A stretch of 64,000 bases of DNA from assembly GCA_026127935.1 (NCBI GenBank), contig JAJSLL010000001.1, positions 1 to 64,000 of the forward strand, in the 5' to 3' direction. Shown one piece after another: positions 18,064 to 26,299 of the stretch; position 1 is the stretch's first letter; each line of letters starts with the position of its first letter. Below the pieces are notes generated by a model. The model worked only from the letters and a program-made list of their open reading frames with translations, was not told the origin of the DNA and made no database searches. Origin of the DNA: Thermoplasmatales archaeon (GTDB lineage: Archaea; Thermoplasmatota; Thermoplasmata; Thermoplasmatales; GCA-001856825). The translations under genes and the position numbers were made by a program.

Positions 18064-18895
18064 GAAATTTCGATCCAAGTTACGTGAAAAAGGAGCTAGC
18101 AAGAGTCGACAAAACACTTCCTGAAAAAACAAAGATCTATGTCACAGGTGGTGCAGTGATGGCCTCTTCCGGCTTGAAGATCGGAACAAAGGACATCGAT
18201 GTCATCGTCGAATCTAGTAAAGCATTGAACAATCTGGTCTCTGCATTGTTAGAAGAGCAGTACTACACGGCGAGTAGAGCTAGTCTTCCTCCTCCCTACG
18301 TAGGTCTCTCGGCTGTGGTTCTGGAAAACTCACAGGGGTTTCGGTGGGATATCTTTTTGAAGATAGTTGCTAGAAAGTTGTTTCTTTCATCCGGAATGAA
18401 AAAAAGAGCCATGCTAATGTTTCAAGGCAAAAAACTCCTTCATACAGGCTCTCAAATGAGGACATTTTTCTACTGAAGGGTGTGACAGAGAGAGATCGCG
18501 ACCTGGACGATATGTTTACGATTTCAAAGACAGGCTTAGACTATGACGTGATCTACGAGGAGTGTGTATATCAGTCCAGAAAATCCTGAAGGATTTGGGA
18601 ATCAGCACTGTTCGGGCAGTGTGAAGATCTTAGAAAAAAGTACGATGTCGAGATACCATTCTTAAGGAAACTACGCAAACTGGCAGAAGAGGAAATTCTT
18701 CAGGTGAAGATACTGGAAAGTATCTACCATGGGGCATCTACAAAGGAGGCAGTACTGAATGACCTTAAAGGATTGCTTCCAGACGACCTGAAATTTGGGC
18801 TGAACCTGCTTGTCAAACGAAGGAAGATCGCACTATCTAACAATACAATAACCCTAACCGATAGTGCAAAGAAACACCAACTGACATTGCATTGA
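18048..18895 (+). pseudogene. broken nucleotidyltransferase (AbiEii/DUF6036-like), probable dead toxin
   Basis: Starts at GTG 18048 or GTG 18060 (GTGA overlap with the regulator). The first 125 codons give the nucleotidyltransferase core IYVTGGAVMASSG and GTKDIDVIVE, then RWDIFLKIV. Near 18430 (in a CAAAAAACTCC run) the frame is lost; coding continues one frame over with LSNEDIFLLKGVTERDRDLDD. Around 18580-18625 a further disturbance is seen: one frame reads ILKDLGISTVRAV while the flanking frame carries TGA at 18587. The C-terminal winged-helix-like tail (DLKFGLNLLVKRRKIAL) runs to TGA 18893-18895. At least two lesions make it a pseudogene unless the assembly is wrong. Confidence 0.65.
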
Positions 18896-18977
18896 TAATC
18901 ATTCTGTGTAGAACAAAAGCGAAGTCATATAGTATACTAGCATACTTTTAACTAATGTCATATAGTGTAATTATACA

Positions 18978-19193
18978 TGGATAAAGAGGCCTTACGTTAC
19001 AAAGATTAAGAGTGTCGTAACTTTGACTAACTTGGTCCGATACCTTGAAGCGGCATACCTCATCTTCAATATTGAAAGGTTTTCTTTCAAACTGAAAGAG
19101 ATAATCAATGCCCCCAAGAAGATATATACAATTGACAATGGAATTGAAGTGCACCCATACGGCAATTTACAGTACCCCCTCTCTTTATTTTGA
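18978..19193 (+). pseudogene. fragment of an AAA ATPase with DUF4143-type C-terminal domain
   Basis: A 71-codon open stretch without a start codon reads KSVVTLTNLVRYLEAAYLIF, then RFSFKLKEII and KKIYTIDNGI. The succession of Y-L-x-x-L-E-x-A-Y-L-I-F, RFSFK and KKIY-x-IDNG is the C-terminal (DUF4143) part of the archaeal/bacterial AAA ATPase family related to MNS-type ATPases. The ATPase core is absent. This is a leftover of a once longer gene. Confidence 0.6.
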
Positions 19194-19553
19194 TCCATCC
19201 AATGAATAGAAATAGAGTAGACCTCTGGAGTTACCCAGAGGTCCCTCGTCAAACGTAGCCGGCGGATTTCCCACACTACGCTTACCGACTGCTTTCACGA
19301 CATGGTATTATGACTCCTCCCAAGATATGATGGCGGTTTACATTCAAGAAGGGTGAATCCGAGCTTCTGTATGTCTGAATATCGCCACTTGCATTGTGCT
19401 GTCTACAGTGCATGTTCATAAGACGGTTCTGCACATAGCTCCATACTCCATTGAACACTCTGGATGCCTGACTGTGAGCAAAGTAATTTCCCCCCATCCC
19501 CTCAGTATGGGAGTGAGTGCATCTCTTGCCTTTGTTGGTGTCATAGTGGATAG
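19194..19553. other. 360 bp with no supported gene
   Basis: Listed ORFs on both strands here (19282-19497 minus, 19396-19584 plus) lack recognisable domains and overlap each other. The segment lies between a DUF4143 fragment and a TnpB fragment, so scrambled remnants of mobile DNA are likely. Confidence 0.3.
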
Positions 19554-19778
19554 ATTCCTAAGGTCGTTTGTGGTGGAAAGCTAAAGCACCCGACCTGGAA
19601 GATGTCCAGATGCAACAACTGTGGTAGAGACTACGAAAGGGACAGGTTAGCCTCACTGGCTGTCTCCCTACGCAATCCCTACCTCTGCGGAGAACCGTTC
19701 CCTATGAGTGCGATAGCCTCTTTTTCATCTGTGAAGGATGAATACCTGATATTCCTGGAACGGGTTCGACAGAGATGA
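19554..19778 (+). mobile_element. C-terminal zinc-ribbon remnant of an IS605-type TnpB
   Basis: A 74-codon open stretch reads VVCGGKLKHPTWKMSRC, then NNCGRDYERDRLASLAVSLR, and ends FLERVRQR. The CGG...C-x-x-CG zinc ribbon followed by the YERDRLASLA block (the D-R-D-x-x-A/S position that carries the third RuvC acidic residue) is the C-terminus of TnpB-like proteins. A stop at 19551-19553 separates it from further cysteine-rich sequence upstream (ECISC). No intact tnpA/tnpB or end hairpins are seen. Confidence 0.6.
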
Positions 19779-19871
19779 GATATAATTCTCCTCCTTGAGT
19801 TTCTTATTCTTTTCAACAAGACGATCTATCATCTCCTGATCTCTTGGAATTTCTGCAAGAAGTCGATTCAT
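19725..19871 (-). CDS. hypothetical 48-aa ORF
   Basis: ATG at 19871 opens MNRLLAEIPRDQEMIDRLVE followed by a lysine/glutamate-rich helix; the last third is antisense to the TnpB remnant. The first 30 residues look like a coiled-coil or small antitoxin-like helix, the rest like read-through into foreign DNA. Possibly a gene cut by insertion. Not recognised. Confidence 0.2.
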   Translation of the reverse strand: MNRLLAEIPRDQEMIDRLVEKNKKLKEENYISSLSNPFQEYQVFILHR

Positions 19872-20098
19872 GAACTATATATTACACCATGGATATACAT
19901 GTTTCCGATACTATGTTTGATAAAATACCATAGTCAAGCACAGGGGACTGATCAGTTACCTTCGAACGAAACCGTTATGCATAAAGATGCATAATGTTTT
20001 GCAAACGGAAAGCCACTTTCGTCCAAGATAAGTTGACACGAAACTCTGAGGAATTAGACCTATAGCAAATTATTAAATTTCGCAACTAATTCCAAATA

Positions 20099-21037
20099 GT
20101 GCACGGAAAGAAAATTTTAGTCACTGGGGCAGCTGGTTTCATCGGTTCTAACCTCGTCGAATCTCTTGTGAAGGACAATTACGTGGTAGGTGTGGACAAC
20201 CTCTCTTCCGGGAAGGAAGAAAATATACGTGAATTCGCATCATCAAAGAACTTTAAATTCAAGAAGATTGACGTGAAGGACAGCGAGGCTCTCAGGAGGG
20301 AAATGGAAGGGGTCGATATAGTGTTTCACCTAAGTGCAAACGCAGACGTCAGAAGAGGCTTCGAAGATTCCAGTGTAGACTTCAGGGAAAACGTGCAGGT
20401 CACCCATACTGTCTTGGAATCTATGAGGGTAATGGACGTCAAAGAACTGGTCTTCTCATCCACCAGCGCAGTGTATGGCAACGCAGACGTCATTCCCACA
20501 CCAGAACTGTATGGTCCATTGAGACCCATCTCTCATTACGGTGCATCAAAACTTGCAGCTGAAGCTTTCATTTTTAGTTTCTCTAGCAACTATGGATTGC
20601 GGTCATCGGTCTTCAGGTTTGCGAACGTTGTGGGGAAGAAGGGAACACACGGTGCAATTGCAGATTTCATCAGGAAGTTATCTAAGAACAAGTCCAGATT
20701 GGAGGTGCTGGGTGACGGCACCCAAATGAAATCTTACATTTATGTTGACGATTGCGTCAGTGGAATGATCAGTCTTCACGGGAAAGAGGAGGGATTGTTC
20801 AATTTGGGTACAAGGGGTAGGACGACGGTTGCGCAGATTGCGGAAATGACGATAGCCAGATATGCCCCTGGCGCTGAGATCAGTTACGTCGGTGGACCCG
20901 GAGGAGCGGGATGGATCGGGGATGTGAAGTTCGCAGGACTTGATATTACTAAAGCTCAAAGGAATGGATGGAAATACGAGACAGAGAGCAACGACGCGGT
21001 CAAGAGAGCAATCGACGATGCAGGGGCTGCCAGATGA
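20099..21037 (+). CDS. NAD-dependent sugar epimerase/dehydratase (GalE-like)
   Basis: 312 aa, GTG start. Rossmann motif VTGAAGFIGSNLVE, then VDNLSSGKEEN, FHLSANADVRRG, FSSTSAVYG and the catalytic YGASK. This is the extended short-chain dehydrogenase family of UDP-glucose 4-epimerases. It would make nucleotide sugars for surface glycans, which suits the AglB-like enzyme at the other end of the window. It is the first gene of a three-gene overlapping unit with two KaiC-like ATPases. Confidence 0.88.
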   Translation: MHGKKILVTGAAGFIGSNLVESLVKDNYVVGVDNLSSGKEENIREFASSKNFKFKKIDVKDSEALRREMEGVDIVFHLSANADVRRGFEDSSVDFRENVQVTHTVLESMRVMDVKELVFSSTSAVYGNADVIPTPELYGPLRPISHYGASKLAAEAFIFSFSSNYGLRSSVFRFANVVGKKGTHGAIADFIRKLSKNKSRLEVLGDGTQMKSYIYVDDCVSGMISLHGKEEGLFNLGTRGRTTVAQIAEMTIARYAPGAEISYVGGPGGAGWIGDVKFAGLDITKAQRNGWKYETESNDAVKRAIDDAGAAR

Positions 21038-21834
21038 AGGTTCCAACGTTCGTTCAATCTCTCGACAACATTATGAAGGGCGGAATACCTGCGGGGAGCT
21101 CGGTACTATTATTGGGTGAACCGGGGGCAGGAAATTTTGAGTTTTCACTTACCTCAGCTGTCAACCTAGCCCGGGCGCTAGACGGCAAGATTCCAAGGGG
21201 GTTGGAGAATTACGAAGTGGAATTTCCGGAAGGCATTCTGTATGTATCATTTTCAAAGCCGGCCAATGAAATCATTAGAATTCTCAATCTGTCCTTGGAC
21301 GAATCTCTTGCGGCCAGTTTGAGGAAGAGAATATCAATACTCGACCTCTCACGGCTTTACTACTCACAGACTCAGATACCTTCTTCCTGGATTGGAGGAA
21401 ACACTATACGGGACAAGGAAAATCTGGTCTCTTCTTTTATAAAGGAAATAGACAAGGCAGGGAAGAACAAACTGATAATCATAGACTCTTTCACAGACCT
21501 TATCACAAGCAGGTATCTCGATGAGAAAACTATGTTTGATATTTCCAGAGGGATTTCCCGGGCCAGCAAGACTTGGAATTCAATAGTATATGTTTTGATG
21601 ACTGCAAACATAATCGAGAAAAGGGCAGAGTATGTTTTGATGGAGATATTTGACGGGACGCTCCTCTTTGAATGGAACAGCATGGAAAGATCAAGCAAGA
21701 GGAAGAGGTACATGTCAATCCCCAGATTTACGGGAGTGCTGCCTCTGATTGAGAGAGAGAAGATAGAGCGATTTGACACCGAATTTGATTTCAAGACTGG
21801 AATGATAGTACTCAACACTACGAAGGTGAAATGA
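21034..21834 (+). CDS. KaiC/RadA-like RecA-fold ATPase with degenerate Walker A
   Basis: The ORF track starts at 20968, but ATG 21034 overlapping the epimerase stop (ATGA) is the better start, giving 266 aa. The sequence follows the KaiC/RAD55 pattern: VQSLDNIMKGGIPAGSSVLLLGEP, an EGILYVSFSKPANEI strand, and Walker B KLIIIDSFTDLI. The P-loop reads GEPGAGNFEF: the invariant lysine and Ser/Thr of GxxGxGK[ST] are replaced by N and F. It is probably unable to hydrolyse ATP normally and may act as the regulatory partner of the next gene, whose P-loop is intact (inference). Confidence 0.75.
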   Translation: MKVPTFVQSLDNIMKGGIPAGSSVLLLGEPGAGNFEFSLTSAVNLARALDGKIPRGLENYEVEFPEGILYVSFSKPANEIIRILNLSLDESLAASLRKRISILDLSRLYYSQTQIPSSWIGGNTIRDKENLVSSFIKEIDKAGKNKLIIIDSFTDLITSRYLDEKTMFDISRGISRASKTWNSIVYVLMTANIIEKRAEYVLMEIFDGTLLFEWNSMERSSKRKRYMSIPRFTGVLPLIEREKIERFDTEFDFKTGMIVLNTTKVK

Positions 21835-22526
21835 TGGAGAATGTAGACACCGGAGTGGACGGACTAAACACGATGCTAGGAGGAGGGATCCCTTCTGGAA
21901 GCTCTACGCTCGTGCTTGGTAGCTATGGCGCTGGTAAGACAACCATGGGCATACACTTTGCACACAGAGGGGCGTTGAATGGCGAGAACGTCGTTTATTT
22001 CACCCTTGAAGAGAGGAAGGAGAGCATAATTCTAGCCTCCAAATCATACAACAAGGATTTCACCCCCTACCTAGACAAGAACCTGTTCCTTCTGAATCCC
22101 GGCACAGTCGAATTCGTTGAGATGTTGAAGTCTGAGGGGAATTTCAAGGCCAGTATTGAGTCGCTGAAACCTAAGAGAATTGTGATAGACAGCATATCAT
22201 TGATACTGATGGTGGCAGAAAATGATGTACTGAAACGGAACGTGATAATCAATCTCTCCAATGCGCTGAGAGATCTGAATGTCACATCTTTCCTCTTGGC
22301 CGAATCAAACGTTTCGATTCCCTACTCCAGCAGAGACGGGCTAGCTGAATTCGTTTCAGACGGAGTAATCTCGCTACAGAACAGGTATGACGACAGCATA
22401 GGTTCCACAACGAGCATAATAAGGGTTCTTAAGATGAGGCTGACTAATCACGATAGAAAAGCCAGACCATACAGCATCGGATCAAATGGAATAGAGATCC
22501 TTGCAAAATCAGAACTGTTTCAATGA
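21831..22526 (+). CDS. KaiC/RadA-like RecA-fold ATPase
   Basis: 231 aa, starts in an ATGATG overlap with the previous gene. Complete P-loop GSYGAGKTTMGIHF, the KaiC lead TGVDGLNTMLGGGIPSGSS, the YFTLEERKE strand and Walker B RIVIDSISLIL. Single-domain KaiC-like proteins are common in archaea and serve as signalling or regulatory ATPases, not as recombinases. Strict coupling with a paralogue of inactive P-loop suggests a heteromeric complex. Confidence 0.85.
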   Translation: MMENVDTGVDGLNTMLGGGIPSGSSTLVLGSYGAGKTTMGIHFAHRGALNGENVVYFTLEERKESIILASKSYNKDFTPYLDKNLFLLNPGTVEFVEMLKSEGNFKASIESLKPKRIVIDSISLILMVAENDVLKRNVIINLSNALRDLNVTSFLLAESNVSIPYSSRDGLAEFVSDGVISLQNRYDDSIGSTTSIIRVLKMRLTNHDRKARPYSIGSNGIEILAKSELFQ

Positions 22527-22533
22527 ACCCGCT

Positions 22534-23223
22534 TCAAAATAATCCGAATTCGATTCTCTTCCCCGGCGTTCTCAACCAGTAATCTCCAATCTCTGAAGTG
22601 TTCTTGACGTGAGTGCCTGCACAGGCACAGGAGTCAAGTCCTTCTATCTCTACCACCGAAATTTCTACGACCGACTTAGGAAGCTTGTCAAGGTTGCATC
22701 TAGCCATCAACTTTGGATCAAGGTCGTCACGCTTGACCTCGTATCTCTTCACGTTTCTTGCGGTCTTGTTTATTTTGTATCCCTCGCTATTCACCTTGAT
22801 GCTGCTCGAATCGCTCTCTATGTACCCATATCCTGGAAAAACTTCTGTCACCAATGATGGAAAGCCTGTCTTGAAAACAACGGCAGAGATTGCATGTTGA
22901 AGAGTGTGCATTTTCATGATCCTGTATCTTCTTTCCCAGTCCAAGACCAACTTGGCCCTAAGTATGGGCGCTTCTACTGTGGATAGATGCAAGACGTTCT
23001 TACCCTTCTTTCTTACGTTGTAGATAGGTATCTTCAAATCCCCCGATATTAGCATCCCCCGGTCTCCAGGCTGCCCTCCTCCCTGATAATGCAATATTGT
23101 TCTATCGAGGATGTACCCTCCATTCTCGTATCCAAGAACTTTGACTTCTGTCTCTTTAATGTATGAGCCTTCTATGCCATGGAGGTACAGTAACGAACCT
23201 CCATCACTCAATGAATGTTTCAC
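22534..23223 (-). CDS. alaX: AlaX-type alanyl-tRNA editing protein
   Basis: 229 aa. The metal-binding motifs of the AlaRS editing domain are present: MHTLQHAIS (HxxxH) and the downstream CACAGTHV (C-x-x-x-H with GTHV). The N-terminal beta-barrel part HYQGGGQPGDRG is also recognisable. It would deacylate mischarged Ser- or Gly-tRNA(Ala) in trans. It is translationally tied to the unknown gene upstream by a 20-bp overlap and converges with the KaiC-like gene 7 bp away. Confidence 0.9.
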   Translation of the reverse strand: MKHSLSDGGSLLYLHGIEGSYIKETEVKVLGYENGGYILDRTILHYQGGGQPGDRGMLISGDLKIPIYNVRKKGKNVLHLSTVEAPILRAKLVLDWERRYRIMKMHTLQHAISAVVFKTGFPSLVTEVFPGYGYIESDSSSIKVNSEGYKINKTARNVKRYEVKRDDLDPKLMARCNLDKLPKSVVEISVVEIEGLDSCACAGTHVKNTSEIGDYWLRTPGKRIEFGLF

Positions 23224-23830
23224 CTTTGGTGTAGTTCTTCTTTATCTCCTCGATTATGAGGTCCCTGTTCCTTCTCAACTGGCTCTCGTACCACTTGGCA
23301 AAGACGTTCAGCAGTATTTCCTCCAACTCTTCGACCTTTGCACCCTTCATTGGAGATTGATAAAGGATGTACTGGGTGAAATACCGGTGCCAGCCGGTAT
23401 ACCTGTCGTACTTCTCCCCCTCGGAAAACTCGAACATTGCAGAAATGGATTCATTTTCCTCTTTCTTGTAGATTATCTTTAGGTTGTCTCCCACTCTTTC
23501 AACTTCCCCTGCTGTGTCTTTGAAAGTTATGTTGCTGACGTTCTCAAAAAAGAAATCGTTGCTCAGCTGGAACTTCTCAGGGTAACTAGTGAATTCAAGC
23601 CACTTATTCGGGGGAGGGTCTATCGTGAAGTGAATATTTTGCTTATTGAATCTAACCCAAGTTTGCCACAGGTCAGTCAGAATCCTCTTGTTGAATTCCG
23701 ATTTCTTTCCGGTGGTCTGGGAACTATCCTTCATTACTTCCTTCTCTTTCTTTGAAAGTTGCTCCTCAAGCTTAGAAAACCAGTCCTTCGGTTGCTCTGT
23801 TGCTGGCATTTGTATCAAGAGAGTATTCAA
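23204..23830 (-). CDS. conserved-looking hypothetical protein upstream of alaX
   Basis: 208 aa, not recognised. The N-terminal 50 residues are charged and helical (KLEEQLSKKEKEVMK); the middle is beta-rich and alternating (NVSNITFKDTAGEVERVGDNLKIIY) with several aromatics (GWHRYFTQYILY); the C-terminus is a long amphipathic helix ending in a lysine/glutamate-rich tail. No signal peptide or membrane helix. A lipid-binding SRPBCC-type fold is conceivable but not demonstrated. It overlaps alaX by 20 bp. Confidence 0.7.
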   Translation of the reverse strand: MNTLLIQMPATEQPKDWFSKLEEQLSKKEKEVMKDSSQTTGKKSEFNKRILTDLWQTWVRFNKQNIHFTIDPPPNKWLEFTSYPEKFQLSNDFFFENVSNITFKDTAGEVERVGDNLKIIYKKEENESISAMFEFSEGEKYDRYTGWHRYFTQYILYQSPMKGAKVEELEEILLNVFAKWYESQLRRNRDLIIEEIKKNYTKGETFIE

Positions 23831-24041
23831 TATGAAATATTAAACCTTTAAGCTAAAATTGGAAATGGCGGGTAATTCTAATCAACTTCTTCCAAACAAT
23901 GACCGTCAAAGGCAATATATGCGAATGAAGAACGGTTTCAGATAACCTCAACGTGAAACATTCCATTTACCAAAGCCTGACTTGGTGCTTTTGTCAGTTG
24001 AACAATCATCGGCATTAGCGGAGTGAAATCCAATTAATGCA

Positions 24042-24641
24042 TCAGAAAAATGACTTTACCCCATAGTAGAGCATTACTACAGCGAATGCAACCAGGATTA
24101 CAAAAGAGAAAACTCTCAGTAATGGCGAATATCTGCTTCCAACCTTGTGCATGGCATAAGGAAATACCGTGATCCAGGTGAGTATTCCTACAAAAAATCC
24201 GGCCACTGAAAGAAGAGTCATTTTTTCGATCAAGAATAGTCCAACTGTTACCCACCATATAATTTGGAATGGGTTTGTTATTCCCATTGTCAAACCAACA
24301 ACGTAGTTCCCTTTCGGGGTTTTTGAAGGCATTCTGGATCTAATGACTGAAATCGCTAGATAGACCATTACTGCAGCACCAACAATATAGAGATATTTGA
24401 AAGCGAAAGGAGGAATTGCTGCTCTCCCGAAATATAGAACAATGAGATAAATCAAGTCCGCAGTCATAGCCCCGATCCCAACGCTAGCTCCGTGGAGGAC
24501 AGTTTTTGAGGATTCATTCATTATCACAGCGTTGACCGGTCCCGGGGGAGCTGCTAGAGATAGTCCGAGAACATAGCCTACAAGGACAACGTAAGAACCG
24601 CTCAGAAACACACGTTCAGATTTGCATTCCATATTAAACAC
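24042..24641 (-). CDS. LysE/RhtB-family exporter
   Basis: 199 aa, six predicted membrane helices. The signature of the family is clear near the N-terminus: GYVLGLSLAAPPGPVNAVIM and VGIGAMTADLIYLIVLYFG, then MGITNPFQIIWW. Members export amino acids or their derivatives across the cytoplasmic membrane. The length is typical. It is monocistronic with about 210 bp of non-coding DNA on its 3' side. Confidence 0.88.
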   Translation of the reverse strand: MFNMECKSERVFLSGSYVVLVGYVLGLSLAAPPGPVNAVIMNESSKTVLHGASVGIGAMTADLIYLIVLYFGRAAIPPFAFKYLYIVGAAVMVYLAISVIRSRMPSKTPKGNYVVGLTMGITNPFQIIWWVTVGLFLIEKMTLLSVAGFFVGILTWITVFPYAMHKVGSRYSPLLRVFSFVILVAFAVVMLYYGVKSFF

Positions 24642-24922
24642 TTGCTTCTAGAGAAAAATTAGTCCGTTTATGTGATATATTATCCGAAGACCTCCCAATT
24701 TTCAGGTATTTCATAAGTTTTGATATTACCAATAAATTCTCTTCCTCTAGATAATGGAGAAAACCTTCCAAACTACTATCAGTTGAGAATACTCTTAAAA
24801 GATTTAGGGCTCAAGAAATTGAATTTTAGCAGGAATAAGATTTGCAATTACTCATCCAAATTTATATACTCATCACTATATTCTGATTCAATCCAAGTTG
24901 ATTCATAAGATAATTTGAAGAG

Positions 24923-24997
24923 TGCTCCGGCCGGGATTTGGACCCGGGTCGTCGGCTCGAAAGGCCGATATGCTTGGCCGGACTACACTACCGGAGC
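24923..24997 (-). tRNA. tRNA-Glu (anticodon TTC)
   Basis: The reverse strand folds as a 75-nt tRNA: acceptor GCTCCGG/CCGGAGC with discriminator A, anticodon stem TCGGC/GCCGA around loop CTTTCGA (anticodon TTC), and T-arm CCGGG-TCCAAAT-CCCGG. No intron and no encoded CCA. Confidence 0.95.
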
Positions 24998-25453
24998 GTG
25001 AACGAACGATAACATTGCTTGTTATATATTCTTACTGCAACAACTGAGCAATTTGACGTATAGCATCTGGTCGTTCTCAATGTCTGAAGATCCGGGTATT
25101 AAATTATAAAATGGCTCTCATATTTGGGGTGCCTATTGTCCTAATCTTGGTAGGCGCGCTGATCCACTAGTCCGTTTTACACAGAGGAAGTGGGAGCACA
25201 TTCCCAGGTTCTCCCAATGGGTTACCTATAAACACTTACAGGATATGGTGCCGTATTCAACAGAAACTCCTCGTGATGCATTTCTACTCCGCCAAGCCGT
25301 TGGCGTTGGATTCTTTTAAGGTATAACATGAAGTTTCCACCTCTCAAATTAGTGCACATAGATGGGGAAAGAGGTAGTACCCCCCCTCCCAAACTACGAT
25401 AAGATTAAAGTAATCAGAATCTCTTACATCACGAAACTCCTGAGGGAATGTGA
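24998..25453. other. 456-bp spacer with hairpin-forming and protein-like remnants
   Basis: No gene is supported. The plus strand holds a short inverted repeat (GCCAAGCCGTTGGC near 25293) and repeated GGGAG/CTCCC blocks at 25190-25220 that could form stems. On the minus strand one frame from ATG 25329 reads GGVEMHHEEFLLNTAPYPVS and is broken by a stop after 35 codons, then continues protein-like with more stops. It may be a decayed mobile-element gene or a structured RNA; neither is proven. Confidence 0.3.
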
Positions 25454-26299
25454 ATGAATTTCACCGTTGAAGCATATATGACCAAGAAACCGTTTACCCT
25501 GAAACTTCCAGCCTCTGTTTCTGATGCAATGCAAATTATGGCAAGCAAGGACGTTGCCGCTGTGCCGATAATAGATCCTAAAACGAATTTTGCCGGTATT
25601 GTGTCAAGGAGGGACATCTTGGAACATCCGAAGGAAGACGAGTTGTCGCTTCTTATGAGAACGGATTTACCTACCCTCACCTCCAAGGAACCGTTGGAAA
25701 AGGCAGTTACGCTATTCACCAAGATATTACGAAGACATTTGCCTGTCGTTGACAACAAGAAGGTAGTCGGAATCATAACCCCGTACGACATCCTCGATGC
25801 GGTTATTGCAAAGAAACTCGAAACACCGATATCGAAGCTGATTACCAGGACGGCAATACCCATCTACACAAAGTCAACTGCTAAAATGGTCGAGAGAGTC
25901 ATAAAGTTGACGAAAGTTACTGCATTCCCCGTACTTGACAACAATGGGAATTTGAAAGGACTAGTTACAGAAAGGGATTTGCTGAACGGAGCAAACCTCG
26001 ATTCGAAGACGGTATCAACTCAGCTCGGAATAGGAGAAGACGATGATGCGTGGAGCTGGGAAAGCCTTAGGGATATATACACTTTCTACTACACAATAAG
26101 GGACTTGGAGATCCCAAACGTTGAGGTCGAGAAGATAATGGTAAAGAACCCGATTTCAATCTTTGAGGGAGCTTCTGCATATGATGCAGCAAAGATCATG
26201 AAGAAAAACAAGTTCACCCAGCTACCTGTCAGAGACGTAGATGATGAACTGAGCGGAATGGTTTATGACTTTGACGTAATATCTTCCTTGATCAAATGA
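25454..26299 (+). CDS. four-CBS-domain protein
   Basis: 281 aa made of two CBS pairs: TKKPFTLKLPASVSDAMQIM..VPIID, TDLPTLTSKEPLEKA..LPVVDNKKVVGIIT, TRTAIPIYTKSTAK..FPVLDNNGNLKGLVT and KNPISIFEGASAYDAA..LPVRDVDDELSG. CBS pairs bind adenosine ligands such as AMP, ATP or SAM and act as regulatory modules. There is no attached enzyme domain. It overlaps the GlyRS gene by 4 bp (ATGA), so it is made together with it and may sense cell energy or SAM for that operon (inference). Confidence 0.88.
   Translation: MNFTVEAYMTKKPFTLKLPASVSDAMQIMASKDVAAVPIIDPKTNFAGIVSRRDILEHPKEDELSLLMRTDLPTLTSKEPLEKAVTLFTKILRRHLPVVDNKKVVGIITPYDILDAVIAKKLETPISKLITRTAIPIYTKSTAKMVERVIKLTKVTAFPVLDNNGNLKGLVTERDLLNGANLDSKTVSTQLGIGEDDDAWSWESLRDIYTFYYTIRDLEIPNVEVEKIMVKNPISIFEGASAYDAAKIMKKNKFTQLPVRDVDDELSGMVYDFDVISSLIK

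Noticed and set aside
20968-21834. 288-aa form of the first KaiC-like protein
   Set aside because: The first 22 codons are out-of-frame sequence of the epimerase; ATG 21034 gives the normal 4-bp overlap.
24720-24908. Plus-strand 62-aa ORF before the tRNA
   Set aside because: AT-rich, no ribosome binding site, no recognisable feature; ends in the tRNA flank.
25130-25310. RNase P RNA or SRP RNA
   Set aside because: Some stems and a GAGGAAG block are suggestive, but the conserved core of RNase P RNA and the SRP helix 8 motif are not found.
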